Assembly (NCBI RefSeq): GCF_021129305.1
Contig: NZ_JAJOMB010000027.1
Location: forward strand, 1-64,000
Length of the DNA stretch: 64,000 bases
Direction: 5' to 3'
Origin: Kineosporia babensis
GTDB lineage: Bacteria > Actinomycetota > Actinomycetes > Actinomycetales > Kineosporiaceae
Shown: piece by piece, positions 42,839-52,209 of the stretch
Layout: every line of letters begins with the position of its first letter
How positions within the stretch are numbered: position 1 is the first letter of the stretch
Notes under the pieces: generated by a model
Told to the model about the DNA's origin: nothing
Database searches by the model: none
Seen by the model: only the letters and a program-made list of their open reading frames with translations
Position numbers and translations under genes: made by a program

Positions 42839-44905
42839 TCAGGCGGTGGCGTGTGGTGTGGTGCTGGTGGCGCGGTTGATGATGTGGGTGCTGGAGCGTC
42901 CGTCGAGGTAGGTCACGAGAACGATCTGTCCGCCGTGTGATTCGATGGTGGTGCGTTCGGGGAGGTCGCCTGCGGCGTAGTCGCCGCCCTTGACGAACAC
43001 GTCCGGTCGAAGCAGGTCCAGGATCTGTTCGGGGGTGTCTTCGTCGAAGACGACGACTTCATCGACGCAGCCCAGCGCGCTGAGCACGGCTGCCCGGTCG
43101 GCGGCCGTGACGATGGGACGGGGATGGCCTTTGAGCCGGGTGACGGACTCGTCGCTGTTCAGGCAGACCACCAGAAGATCGCCCAGGGCGCGGGCCTGCT
43201 GCAGCATCGTGATGTGCCCGCGGTGCAGCAGATCGAAACATCCGCCGGTCGCCACGATCGTTGCGCCTTCGGCCCTACGTCGGGCGACGCGTTGCAGGAT
43301 GTCGTGCGTCGTATCTGGCGATGAGCATTCCCGTTGCTCGATGGACTGTTTCGCGACGAAGGCTGCGGCCGCCCGGACGGCGTGGGCTGTGGCGGTGGTC
43401 GGCAGGACTCCGAGCGCGAGTTGAGTGGCGATGTCGGCGGCGAAGGCATCACCGGCACCACAGGTGTCCACGGCGTTGACGGCAGGCGCCGGGATGACGA
43501 CTGGTGCGGCACCGCTGGTGCAGACCAGCACGATGCCGTGGCTCCCGCGAGTGACCGCGATGTGCTTGGCCTTCCAGAGTTTCAGGAGTACCTCGCCGGC
43601 CCGGGTGTCCGCGGCCAGTGCTGTGATCGGTGGTTGGCCGGACACTCCTGGCGTGGCGAAGTGGTGGGCTTCGCTGCTGTTGGGGGTGACCATGGTGGTG
43701 CCGGGGACGGGGGTGCTGCCGCGTGGGTGGGGGTCCCAGATCACGGGAATGTGGGCGGCGAGTTCGCTCAGGAGGTTTCGGGTGTCGGGGTGTGCGGTGA
43801 TGCCGCGGCCGTAGTCGCTGACCAGGATGGCTGAGGCGTTGCGCAGAGCGGTGCGGGCTGCGCTGGTCAGGGCTGTGGGGGTGGTGGCCGGCGTGGCGCG
43901 GTCGAGCATGAGCAGGGTCTGTCCGCTGGAGCGGATCCGGGTCTTGACCGCGGTCGGCGCGTCGGTGCCGAGGTTGATGACCTCGACGCCTGCGCTGCTG
44001 AGAAGGCTCAGGAGGTTGGTGCCGGCCTGATCGTCGTTCAGCGCGGTGATCAGGGTGACGGCCTGGTCGTCTCCGGCGTGGTTCGCGGCGAGCAGGGCGG
44101 CCAGGCCTGCGCCGCCGGGTGTGTAGTGCTGCCCGGGTGTGCTGACGACGGGGACGGGTGCTTCGGGCGAGATCCGCAGGACAGGGCCCTCCAGGGTCTC
44201 GTCCAGCAGGACGTCACCGATGACCACTACCTGGGGCCGAGCAGCGGTCATGGGCTCGCGGCGGATGTCCGCAGTCGTGGGTGGGAGGGTGCCGGGTCGG
44301 CGGGTGGTTGTCGTGGTACCAGGGCTTGGCGGGAGATCGTGCCTGGTGAGTTCGGTGTCGATGGTGTCGCACAGGAGGTGGATGGCGACGAGCTGGGCTT
44401 CCTGGACGTGCGCAGTGGCGCCGTTGACGGGGATCGCTTGGTCGCTGTGCTCGGTGGTGGGGTTGGGGCCGGGGCCGGTGAGGGCCCAGGTTGTCAGGCC
44501 GAGGGCTCGGGCCTGGTGGAGGGCGGTGAGGATGTTGGGGCTGGTGCCGGAGGTGGTCAGGACGAGCAGGACGTCGCCGGGGCGGCCGTGGGCCTGGATC
44601 TGGCGGGCGAAGGTCTGTTCGTAGCCGAAGTCGTTGGCCAGGGCGGTGAGCGTGGAGGTGTCGGTATGCAGGGCCAGAGCAGGCAGAGGCGGCCGGTCGG
44701 GGTTCTCGCGGCGGTAGCGGCCGAGCAGTTCCGCGCTCAGGTGCTGGGCTTCGGCGGCCGAGCCACCGTTGCCCGCGATCAGCAGACGTCCCTCGTGCGT
44801 GAGCAGGTGCGCCAGATGCTGCCCCCAGCTCTGGAGCCGGTTGACGTCAAGGCTGGCCAGTGCCTGGGCGTGTTGGGTGAGGTGAAGCTCAGAACGGGTG
44901 GTCAT
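42839..44905 (-). CDS. Trifunctional GmhA-like isomerase / heptose kinase / nucleotidyltransferase
   Basis: 688 residues, three domains. (1) ~1-185, SIS domain: IAGNGGSAAEAQHLSAELL at 43-61 and TTSGTSPNILTALHQAR, as in sedoheptulose-7-phosphate isomerase GmhA. (2) ~222-530, PfkB-type kinase: GDVLLDETLEG, GGAGLAALLA, and the DTCGAGD active site at 480-486. (3) ~548-688, nucleotidyltransferase: GGCFDLLHRGH at 554-564 and VKGGDY. The order equals GmhA + HldE (HldA + HldC), so the protein could turn sedoheptulose-7-P into NDP-heptose apart from the GmhB phosphatase step, which is not encoded here. HldE fused to GmhA in one chain is unusual. Actinomycete heptose antibiotics (septacidin, hygromycin B) use the separate enzymes. 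Confidence 0.85.
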   Translation of the reverse strand: MTTRSELHLTQHAQALASLDVNRLQSWGQHLAHLLTHEGRLLIAGNGGSAAEAQHLSAELLGRYRRENPDRPPLPALALHTDTSTLTALANDFGYEQTFARQIQAHGRPGDVLLVLTTSGTSPNILTALHQARALGLTTWALTGPGPNPTTEHSDQAIPVNGATAHVQEAQLVAIHLLCDTIDTELTRHDLPPSPGTTTTTRRPGTLPPTTADIRREPMTAARPQVVVIGDVLLDETLEGPVLRISPEAPVPVVSTPGQHYTPGGAGLAALLAANHAGDDQAVTLITALNDDQAGTNLLSLLSSAGVEVINLGTDAPTAVKTRIRSSGQTLLMLDRATPATTPTALTSAARTALRNASAILVSDYGRGITAHPDTRNLLSELAAHIPVIWDPHPRGSTPVPGTTMVTPNSSEAHHFATPGVSGQPPITALAADTRAGEVLLKLWKAKHIAVTRGSHGIVLVCTSGAAPVVIPAPAVNAVDTCGAGDAFAADIATQLALGVLPTTATAHAVRAAAAFVAKQSIEQRECSSPDTTHDILQRVARRRAEGATIVATGGCFDLLHRGHITMLQQARALGDLLVVCLNSDESVTRLKGHPRPIVTAADRAAVLSALGCVDEVVVFDEDTPEQILDLLRPDVFVKGGDYAAGDLPERTTIESHGGQIVLVTYLDGRSSTHIINRATSTTPHATA

Positions 44906-44960
44906 CTGCGCTCCTTAGACAGGGCCAGAAGGACAGAGGAAGTACCGGCGACGTGCCAGG

Positions 44961-45812
44961 TCAGGTGGTGATTCCGAACTCGTGGCGGGCCTGCTCCCAG
45001 AGCTGGACGGTGGCCGGCTCCAGCGGCGCGAGCTCGATGTCTTCGGCGTGCTCGATCCGGCGGACCGGTCCGACCGCGTCCTTCTTCCAGGCGCGTTCGG
45101 ACGGCTTCATCGCCGCCGCTGCGGCCACACGACGGGGATCGTCCGGAGGCAGGTACGGGACGTCGAGGAAGGCCGCGATCCGCTGGGCCTGGACCTCGGG
45201 GGCGTCGACGAAGGATTCGCTGGACACGACGATGTGGCGGGGCTTGCCGTGCTGGGCCAGGGTCGCTTCTATGCAGGCCCGCCACAAGGCCTCATCGTTG
45301 GATTGCACGCTCTGGTGGGCGGCCCCGAACATGTCGGGGTTCTGGCGCGTGCGGCGGATCAAGGACGTGATGACGCCGACGGGATCGCGGACGAGGTGAA
45401 CGAAGTGTGCGTCGGGGATGTCGGCTTCGATCTCGGGGATGGTCAGGACGTTGATCGGGGTTTTCTCCAGCCACCCGGCCGCCCCGGTCTCGGTGGCGAG
45501 CAGATCGAGGGCTTCCTCCAGCCGGAAACCGTCCGGTAGGTCGACCCCGGTGACGTCTCGTACGTGATCGCGGACCCGCTTGATTGACGGCGGCCGGGCG
45601 TCCTGCCGGGACGTGCCGATTTGGCCGTTCAGGATCACGGTCATCGGGTGGCCCAGGTACCAGTTGGTCGATTTCATCGTGGCCAGATGACAGGACAGGC
45701 TCACCACGGTCTGGCTGACCGAGGTCCGCGACCGCGGGCAACCCAGCAGGAACACCCGCCGCGGCCTCCCGCTGCCGTCGGTTGTGGTGACGTTGGTGAA
45801 GTTCGCTGTCAT
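44961..45812 (-). CDS. Sulfotransferase family protein
   Basis: 283 residues from ATG 45812 (longer starts at 45827 or 45863 lack better ribosome-binding sites). RVFLLGCPRSRTS is the 5'-phosphosulfate-binding loop (P-loop-like) and HLVRDPVGVITSLIRR the 3'-phosphate-binding region of PAPS-dependent sulfotransferases. It would transfer sulfate to a hydroxyl or amine of a small molecule or glycan. Context in the heptose cluster suggests a sulfated sugar product. Gap to the fusion gene downstream is 55 bp. Confidence 0.7.
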   Translation of the reverse strand: MTANFTNVTTTDGSGRPRRVFLLGCPRSRTSVSQTVVSLSCHLATMKSTNWYLGHPMTVILNGQIGTSRQDARPPSIKRVRDHVRDVTGVDLPDGFRLEEALDLLATETGAAGWLEKTPINVLTIPEIEADIPDAHFVHLVRDPVGVITSLIRRTRQNPDMFGAAHQSVQSNDEALWRACIEATLAQHGKPRHIVVSSESFVDAPEVQAQRIAAFLDVPYLPPDDPRRVAAAAAMKPSERAWKKDAVGPVRRIEHAEDIELAPLEPATVQLWEQARHEFGITT

Positions 45813-45863
45813 GAAACGACTTTCCATGAGAACCGTCAATGGGCAGGCACGTTGAAGAGCCAC

Positions 45864-46499
45864 TCAGTGGGGCCGGAGCTGCTGGATCAGGCTGAGGCCG
45901 GACCAGGGCCCGGTGTACGTCAGCGCTTGGGGCTGGGCCAGGAGTTGCTCGGCGAGTTCGGCGTAGCGCCGGTAGGTGGGGCGGTCATCGTCCTCGCCCG
46001 GTTCGGCCGGTGGGGCGTTCCAGAACAGGTCCCGGTACATGACCCGGGGCTCGCCCTCGTACTTCGTCATCACCAGGTCCTCGTCGTGGATCAGGAAATC
46101 CACGTCCGGCAGATCCACGCCGTTGGCGGTGCAGGCGTCGCCGTCGATGATGATCCGGTCCTCGTCCGGATGCGTGACCGCCAGGTAGGTCAGCAGGTAG
46201 TTCAGCGCGCTCCCCGGATCAGCAAGGGAGGCTGCGTCGACGACCTGCAGACGGTGCACCGCGACGCCGTTGCGGGCCCAGACCTTGCTGCGGTCGTTCT
46301 CGCGCTCGCCGTCCTGGGTGTGCTCGTACATGGCTTTCACGGAGCCGGTGAGGTCTCCGTCTTTCCAGAGCAGCCAGTCCGGGCTGCGGAACATGTGGGA
46401 GAAGGTCTCCGGCGGCGAGTAGTGAAACCACCGTTGTTTCAGTCTGGTCTCGCGTTCCTCGAGGAAAGCGAATCCGGTCTTGCCTTTGAAGGTCTGCAC
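45864..46499 (-). CDS. DUF6879-like protein
   Basis: 211 residues from GTG 46499 (GGGGAACGAC upstream); the frame stays open to 46598. The middle (VWARNGVAVHRLQVVDAASL, LADPGSALNYLLTYLAVTHP, DVDFLIHDEDLVMTKYEGEP) follows the plan of the DUF6879 family, abundant in actinomycetes beside XRE regulators and small-molecule genes, with unknown function. The C-terminal part (ELAEQLLAQPQALTYTGPWS) is less typical. It stands between the sulfotransferase and two APH-like kinases. Confidence 0.5.
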   Translation of the reverse strand: MQTFKGKTGFAFLEERETRLKQRWFHYSPPETFSHMFRSPDWLLWKDGDLTGSVKAMYEHTQDGERENDRSKVWARNGVAVHRLQVVDAASLADPGSALNYLLTYLAVTHPDEDRIIIDGDACTANGVDLPDVDFLIHDEDLVMTKYEGEPRVMYRDLFWNAPPAEPGEDDDRPTYRRYAELAEQLLAQPQALTYTGPWSGLSLIQQLRPH

Positions 46500-46609
46500 G
46501 TCGTTCCCCGTTCTGTCCGCACTAACTGACCTGTCTGGTGACGATCCGGCGTTCTTGTGCACGGGCCGATCGCGTTGCCGGTGACGAGCCTGCCCCATGC
46601 CGGTTCGAT

Positions 46610-47695
46610 TTACGGTGGCGCACTTGGGGCCGGAGCAGCGCGAACGTGGGTGCAGTCGTCTTCAGTGTTTCTGCTGGGCTCGCTGGTGAGATGGCTCGTG
46701 GGGGTTGGGCTGAGGTAGGTCCAGGGGGCGCCTTGGCCGGGGTTGGTGATCGCGACGGCGCGTATGTGCATCTGCTGTTCCATCTGTGGGTTGTCGCCGG
46801 ACTGGATCATGGCGACGACGGCACCGGACAGTTCCCGGATCCGGGCGTAGGGGCGAGCCTGGTCCAGGGTGGGGGCGTCCGGTCCGTACCCGGTCAGGAA
46901 CTCCTGCGCGGCGTGCGGTGGGTAGGCGTAGTGCTGGATGCCCAGGAGCAGGCCGGCCAGGTCCAGGGCCGGGGGCGCGGTGATCGTGCGCTCGAAGTCG
47001 ATCAGGGCGAGCCCCTGGTGCCCGCGCATGATGTTGGCCGGCTGGTTGTCCCCGTGGACCAGGGTGAACGGGCCGATGGTGGCGGCGCGACGGGCTTCGT
47101 CAACGGCGGTATCGAGGGCCGCCTCGAATGAGCGCACCAGCTTGCCCGCTCCGTACAGCGGGTGCCCGGGTGTGGAGGTCAGTTCCCGGGCGCGACGGAG
47201 GCGGCTCTGAAAGACGCGGCTGGGTTCGTAGGTCCGGGGGTGGTGCAGGTGTCTTCCGGCCCGGTGCAGCGCCCCGGTCAGGGCACCCCACTGGGCGGCG
47301 GTCAGCGGGGTGTGCTCCATCCATGCCCAGAAGCCGACATCGCCATGTCGTGTGCTGACGATCCGGTCGTGCAGCGGAGCCGCGACCGGTGCCCCCAACT
47401 CCCAGAGACGACGGACCAGCGTGTGCATCTCCGCCGATGGAGTCAGCGAGTCCTGGTCCCGGGTCACGTGCGCAGCCGCCACGCTGGCACCGTCCGGGAG
47501 AGCCTTGATGGGGGGCGACGGTGCAGGCATCTGAGTAGTTGATACGAGGGTCCGGTAGATCCCGGTCCGGCCGAGCGAGACTGCCTCGGTGCCGGCCAGA
47601 TGCAGGTCCAGGATCTCTGCGGCCTCGGCGACGGCTTGTTCATCGAGGCGGATCCGATCCGCAAGCAGACCCTGCTCGTGACGGGTCCTGGTCAT
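46610..47695 (-). CDS. APH-type phosphotransferase 1
   Basis: 361 residues. LVHGDNQPANIM (catalytic HGDxxxxN) and LALIDFERT (DxE/DFG-like metal Asp) place it in the aminoglycoside phosphotransferase / choline kinase-like superfamily. Substrate could be a sugar or aminoglycoside-like hydroxyl; self-protection is possible. The last ~30 residues (SHLTSEPSRNTEDDCTHVRA) look non-conserved. It starts one base after the stop of the second APH gene, so the two are co-translated. Confidence 0.7.
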   Translation of the reverse strand: MTRTRHEQGLLADRIRLDEQAVAEAAEILDLHLAGTEAVSLGRTGIYRTLVSTTQMPAPSPPIKALPDGASVAAAHVTRDQDSLTPSAEMHTLVRRLWELGAPVAAPLHDRIVSTRHGDVGFWAWMEHTPLTAAQWGALTGALHRAGRHLHHPRTYEPSRVFQSRLRRARELTSTPGHPLYGAGKLVRSFEAALDTAVDEARRAATIGPFTLVHGDNQPANIMRGHQGLALIDFERTITAPPALDLAGLLLGIQHYAYPPHAAQEFLTGYGPDAPTLDQARPYARIRELSGAVVAMIQSGDNPQMEQQMHIRAVAITNPGQGAPWTYLSPTPTSHLTSEPSRNTEDDCTHVRAAPAPSAPP

Positions 47696-47696
47696 G

Positions 47697-48890
47697 TCAG
47701 ATCACCAGCCCGGGGGCGAAGATCGCGGGATTGTTCAGCATCCGCCACGGGCCGGTGACGGCGTTCGCTTCACTCAGGATGGGCAGTTCGGTGAGGCACT
47801 CCTGGAGGTACTCGGGGCCCTGGTCAGCGTTCATGATCGAGAACCCCAGACACAGCAGCTCCAGAACCTGGCCTGAGGCTTCGATCTGCTCCTGGCTCGG
47901 GCAGATACCGTCAGTTGCGGCGGTGTAGGCGTGCTGGGCAATGCGCAGCATCAGTACCGGGCGGTCGAAGCGGCGCACGGCCAGATGCAGCCAGGCGAAG
48001 TCGTCCGATCGGTTGCCCCAGCTCGCATCCTGCCAGTCGATCGCCACCGGCCCGCCCGAGGCGTTGATGCAGTTCAGCGGATGGAAATCGCGGTGGACCA
48101 GCAACGGCTGCGGATCCACGCGGATCGCTCTCATCGTGCGCTCGCGCAGCGTGAGCGCGAACTCCCTCACCAGGCCGGCATCGTCGTGGAACGGGTGACC
48201 AGGCCGGTTCAGCGCCTCCAGCATGGAATCAGCCCGAAGGCCGAAGAGAACGTTAGTGGCTCGATGATCCTCCAACAGGTCTAATGCCTCTGGCATGCAG
48301 CCAATCTGATGAAGAATGCCCAGCGTCTGTGCCCACGAGGCCACCGTCAGCGGGTCACCGGAAGCGTCCACGAAGAGGGAAACGGCTACGCAGGCGTCCC
48401 CCAGGTCGATGGGCTCCGCATGAAGCATCTGCACGACAGGATTACGGCGCCCGGCGTGGACCTCAGGGTGGCTGCCGGCGATCTGGTGCAGATGCCGAGC
48501 AACTGAGTGCTCCCATGCGAAGGCTTCTTTGGCGGCGTCGTCGGGATCCAGCAGCACCTTCACCGCCACGCCCCACGATGATCCTGACCCGACGACATCC
48601 GTCGTGGCGGGTCGGGGCTCGGGGTGGAGGGATGGGTCAGTTCTCTGGTCGGAGGTCGTATGGACGGTGGTGTGTACGACCTGCCGGTTCGGTCGGCTGG
48701 CCAAGGTGTGGCATCGCCGGATGGGCCCTTCCGGGGTCAGGCCCAGCGTGTGTAGGGCTCGGGTCACAGTCCGGACCACTCGATGGTCCGGACGCGAGAG
48801 CTCGCCAGCGTCTGCGGCTTCGAGGGTTCGTGGGGGAACCTGGAGCGTTCGGACGCGGCTGGCCGGGGCCAACGAAGCGGTGAGCGTCAT
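47697..48890 (-). CDS. APH-type phosphotransferase 2
   Basis: 397 residues. LVHRDFHPLNCI is the catalytic HxDxxxxN block and VAIDWQDASWGN the metal-binding Asp. N-terminal part carries a VAVKVLL strand with the ATP-binding Lys. It is only remotely similar to its neighbour, so this is not a recent duplication. The gene overlaps the glycosyltransferase stop by four bases (ATGA). Two kinases side by side may phosphorylate different positions of the product or form a heteromer. Confidence 0.7.
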   Translation of the reverse strand: MTLTASLAPASRVRTLQVPPRTLEAADAGELSRPDHRVVRTVTRALHTLGLTPEGPIRRCHTLASRPNRQVVHTTVHTTSDQRTDPSLHPEPRPATTDVVGSGSSWGVAVKVLLDPDDAAKEAFAWEHSVARHLHQIAGSHPEVHAGRRNPVVQMLHAEPIDLGDACVAVSLFVDASGDPLTVASWAQTLGILHQIGCMPEALDLLEDHRATNVLFGLRADSMLEALNRPGHPFHDDAGLVREFALTLRERTMRAIRVDPQPLLVHRDFHPLNCINASGGPVAIDWQDASWGNRSDDFAWLHLAVRRFDRPVLMLRIAQHAYTAATDGICPSQEQIEASGQVLELLCLGFSIMNADQGPEYLQECLTELPILSEANAVTGPWRMLNNPAIFAPGLVI

Positions 48891-50437
48891 CGGTGAGCCA
48901 CCAAGTGACCAGTTGTGCGCTTGTCGCCTGCACCGTCTGCCGGGCGGAGCACGCGGTAGAGGTGGGTGGCGAGCTTGTGAAGGTTGGAATCCTGGAAGAG
49001 TTGCAGGCCCGTGCGGCGTACCTCGTCGTCCCCGCTGCTGATGGCTTCGGTCACCGTGGCCAGCCCCTGTGGGCGCAGCCCGTACCGGAAGCTCAGGTAA
49101 GTCGCCTCGTCGGAGAAATCCTCGTAGTAGCGGCGAGCGGGAGAGCGCAGAAGTGCCAAGACTTCCCGGGCGGCGGTTGTCGCGGCCAACGGCTGCTCCG
49201 GCCAGGATTCATGAAAACGCACTATCGGCGGAGTGACGGACCTGAGGTCGGCAAACAGGGTCGAGCGGGTGTCCCCGTGGTGCAGGGAATGATGCGCCAG
49301 GAAGGAGAGCGCGACCTCTTCGAGGGCGGCGTCGTTGCGGTTGCTCCAGTCCAGCGTGTGGACCGCAGCGCACACAGCGGGGTTTCGCCAGCGGAACGAG
49401 CCCATCTGGAAACCGTTACTGGACCAGTTCTTCAGCATCGCTGCATCAGCGCCTCGCTCAACTGACAGGCTCGGAACGTCCAGCACAGCAGCAAGATGCG
49501 TATTCGTTCCCGTCCCCGAGCCGACCGACGAGCAGATTCGCGGCGAGGCCAGCAGGCCCGCGAAACCACGCAGCCCGTGAAAATCACGATGCTCCAGGTC
49601 GAACAAGGATGCCACCCGCGGTGAATCAGCGCCGGTGCACACTGCCGAGATCATCTCGGCGTTGACATCATCGCCGTCCTTGAGAGCTGCGGCCACCAAG
49701 AACTGGTGCCCGGGGAAAAGATCGATCAGCCGGCTCAGAACCACCACATGCTCACGAGCGATCAGGCTATTGCCGACCTCCTTGGGGACGTCGGTGTCTC
49801 GAGTGAACACGTTGGAAGCCGTCGGGTTGTACACGATGACCGGCGCGTCCCCAGAAAATCTCCGGGCCAGCGCCTCCTCGACGCAGGCCCTCTCCTGCGA
49901 CGTGAACAACGGAGGTAGCCAGCCAGGCAGCGATACTTCATCGTTCCACAGTTGCAGGGGCTTTTCGCTGGCCGATCCGGGGTGGGCTGCCCGGAAGTAG
50001 TTCAGATCGTCTTTGTTTCCGCGGATGGCGCTAGCACCGTGAGGACGCAACGACCAGCCGCGGTCCCAGGTGATCAGAGACGTCGATCCCGAAGGAGCAA
50101 GGACTCCGTTGCTCATGATCGAATCCGGATCGATCTCGAAAGGTCCTGGAGCAACGACCAGATCGTAAGGATCGCAGGGGTTGGGCGGATCCCGGACGTC
50201 TAAGAGTTGACCGAACCGGCCGTCGGCGTACAGGGCCAAGTAGTCCGGATGGGAGGCGAGATCGATCGTCGCCCCGGGATTCTCCTGGATCAGCGACCGC
50301 AACCAGACGGAATGGCGCAGGAAGTCGCCGAAGTACCAGCGGTCGGTGCAGTGCAGCCATAGGATTCTTGCCGCTCGCCCAGATGGGCCGCCTTGCCGGG
50401 CAGTTGCACGGATGTTCACCAGCGCCGAGCCGATCAT
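48887..50437 (-). CDS. GT9/heptosyltransferase-like protein
   Basis: 516 residues from ATG 50437 (GAGG close upstream); the open frame extends to 50617 but through a terminator hairpin. ILWLHCTDRWYFGDFLRHSV resembles the N-terminal beta-alpha unit of GT9 heptosyltransferases, and the C-terminal half holds VVYNPTASNVF-like (DAPVIVYNPTASNVF), LIDLFPGHQFLVAAALK and FAGLLASPRICSSVGSGTGT, the donor-binding pattern with a sensed GTGTxTHLAA. The last ~150 residues are extra. With the heptose fusion it is a candidate enzyme for attaching the heptose. Substrate not known. Confidence 0.6.
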   Translation of the reverse strand: MIGSALVNIRATARQGGPSGRAARILWLHCTDRWYFGDFLRHSVWLRSLIQENPGATIDLASHPDYLALYADGRFGQLLDVRDPPNPCDPYDLVVAPGPFEIDPDSIMSNGVLAPSGSTSLITWDRGWSLRPHGASAIRGNKDDLNYFRAAHPGSASEKPLQLWNDEVSLPGWLPPLFTSQERACVEEALARRFSGDAPVIVYNPTASNVFTRDTDVPKEVGNSLIAREHVVVLSRLIDLFPGHQFLVAAALKDGDDVNAEMISAVCTGADSPRVASLFDLEHRDFHGLRGFAGLLASPRICSSVGSGTGTNTHLAAVLDVPSLSVERGADAAMLKNWSSNGFQMGSFRWRNPAVCAAVHTLDWSNRNDAALEEVALSFLAHHSLHHGDTRSTLFADLRSVTPPIVRFHESWPEQPLAATTAAREVLALLRSPARRYYEDFSDEATYLSFRYGLRPQGLATVTEAISSGDDEVRRTGLQLFQDSNLHKLATHLYRVLRPADGAGDKRTTGHLVAHR

Positions 50438-50515
50438 CCCGACCTCAACCCCCTGTTCTTGACGTACAAGGCTGATGCGGGCCCTGGCGGGCCAGCTTCG
50501 TGGCGCGTTGGCGCC

Positions 50516-50548
50516 GGGAAGGGACCGCCCCCGTGACGGTCCCTTCCC
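50516..50548 (-). terminator. Terminator between methyltransferase and glycosyltransferase
   Basis: Perfect 12-bp inverted repeat GGGAAGGGACCG / CGGTCCCTTCCC with a 9-base loop. It splits the methyltransferase from the main operon and rules out the long upstream start of the glycosyltransferase. Confidence 0.85.
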
Positions 50549-50639
50549 AACGATCGTGAACCTCAGCTGCAAAGGGCTCAGCCGGTTCGGCAATGCTGAG
50601 AGAGTGTTGCTTCGCAAGGACCGCTATCTGAGCCTGACC

Positions 50640-51416
50640 TCAGACGGATTGCCCGTCGAAGGTGAAGGCCATGACCGGGGCCGGGCCGTCGCGCCGGTGG
50701 AAGCCGACTTCCGCCAGACGTTGCGACAGAAAATCGGGGTCGTGGGCCCAGAGATTGAGCTGGTCTCGCACGGTTGGGCCATGGGCGAAAGCCCATACCC
50801 GATGGAGTGTCAGGCGTTGCTGGCTGTCGACGTCGACCGAGGTGCGTAGCTGTACGGGGCCGTCCAGAAGGCCGGGCTTGGGCGCGAGAATGCGTCGCTC
50901 TTCGGGGACGGGCGCGGCGTGCGTCCTCGTCCCGATCAGGAGCGTAGCCCCGGGTCGTGCGTGTTCAGCGAAAACGGAACATGCGCGGTCGATGTCGATA
51001 CCTTCGGGGCTCAGATGCGCGAGAGCGTCGCCGAGGCAGACGATGATGTCGTAGGAGCGATGCAGGTGTACCGATCGGAGGTCGGCGACGTGGTAGACCG
51101 CCTCGGGATATTCGTGTTCGGCATATTCGATGAGCTGGGGCTGCCAGTCGACTCCTGTGCAGCGAACGGTCGGCAGGGCGACGGCTAGTGCTCCGACGAG
51201 GCGGCCGGTACCGCAACCAAGGTCCAGGACGTCCACTCGTCCCCGTTCGGCGTCACGGCTGACCGGATGAGCGAACTCTGCAACCAGGGCGGCCTGTTCT
51301 GCGGCAGAGCCCATCAGTTCATCCATCAACGCCGGCCACCGAAAGAGAAGGCTTCCCTGGCGCAGCCTCTCCGCTCCCGGCGTCGGGGCGGCAGATTCAC
51401 TCTTAGTTCCCAGCAC
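50640..51416 (-). CDS. SAM-dependent class I methyltransferase
   Basis: 258 residues from GTG 51416, which has AAGGA six bases upstream (ATG 51431 has none). VLDLGCGTGRLVGALAVALP is motif I; GVDWQPQLIEYAEHE motif II; IIVCLGDALAHL motif IV. Acceptor unknown. The C-terminal part (VWAFAHGPTVRDQLNLWAHD) may bind the substrate. It is transcribed alone, ending at the hairpin 50516-50548, but points into the same direction as the heptose cluster and probably belongs to it. Confidence 0.75.
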   Translation of the reverse strand: MLGTKSESAAPTPGAERLRQGSLLFRWPALMDELMGSAAEQAALVAEFAHPVSRDAERGRVDVLDLGCGTGRLVGALAVALPTVRCTGVDWQPQLIEYAEHEYPEAVYHVADLRSVHLHRSYDIIVCLGDALAHLSPEGIDIDRACSVFAEHARPGATLLIGTRTHAAPVPEERRILAPKPGLLDGPVQLRTSVDVDSQQRLTLHRVWAFAHGPTVRDQLNLWAHDPDFLSQRLAEVGFHRRDGPAPVMAFTFDGQSV

Positions 51417-52209
51417 CAGGTTTCCTTTCATGCGTGAGGATTAAACATTTGCTGGAACGCGGCGTCTCGATCGGCCCGTGCGCCGGAACGGGTGGAGGGT
51501 GTCGGCGGGTGACTGTCACCCGTCCCGGCGCTTCTAGGGGACCCACGGCAGGCGAGAAAGACGATGTGCCCGGCGTGGATCCGGTCTTCGGGCCAGTGAG
51601 CGGCTCGATGCCCACTGCCTGGCAATTCCTTTCGGTCACTTGGTCCAAGAGCATGGTTCTGGTGGCCCCGGGCTGCGCAGCAGCGCAGGTCTGCCACGTG
51701 GCCCGGGGCGGTCGTGCGCTCGGTGCTGCTCCGGATGAGCGGCAGCGCTGGTACGGATCGTTCCGGATCAGCAACGAGCTGACTTGGGACGGAACGCGTT
51801 CAGTACGCGCCCGATCGGTGTGGAAAGCAATGTCTACAGGTTCATTTGAGTCTCACCGTTGACCTTGAACAAGGTGCCGGATGCGGACGAGGTTGGCTGT
51901 CCGCATGGCCCCTGTACGTGAGCCCCGCCAGACCTGCAGCTCTGACGCAGCCAAGGTCGTCGCGAACAAGGGGTCCTGCCCATCGCCCACGCCGTGTTTC
52001 GTCCTGGCGCGGGAGGTAGGCATGGTCGGCTCCCTGTCAACGGCTGAGGGGCAGGCCAGCCCCGGCGGCGCTCAGGGGCCGGAGTGCTGGATTGCGGCTC
52101 CTTGCCCTGTGCGAGATCAGCCAACCCTGTGTGAGGTCATCTGGGTATGCTTTGCGCCCATTCAGCATGGTGAACGTGGTGAAAGATCATCCAGCGACCG
52201 GGGGCGGCG
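51417..52209. promoter_or_regulatory. Divergent region with inverted repeat ATGCGGAC-N10-GTCCGCAT
   Basis: 793 bp between divergent methyltransferase and XRE-TPR genes. The 8-bp arms lie at 51881-51888 and 51899-51906; a second copy with the same arms and spacer length lies at 54308-54335. No convincing protein gene is seen; short frames here have no family likeness. Confidence 0.5.

Noticed and set aside
45812-45863. Longer N-terminus for the sulfotransferase
   Set aside because: Extra residues are not family-like and there is no better ribosome-binding site.
51428-51697. 89-codon minus-strand frame overlapping the methyltransferase start by ATGA
   Set aside because: No family likeness, low-complexity composition, and the methyltransferase has a better GTG start with its own ribosome site; a precursor peptide was considered but no leader-like motif is seen.
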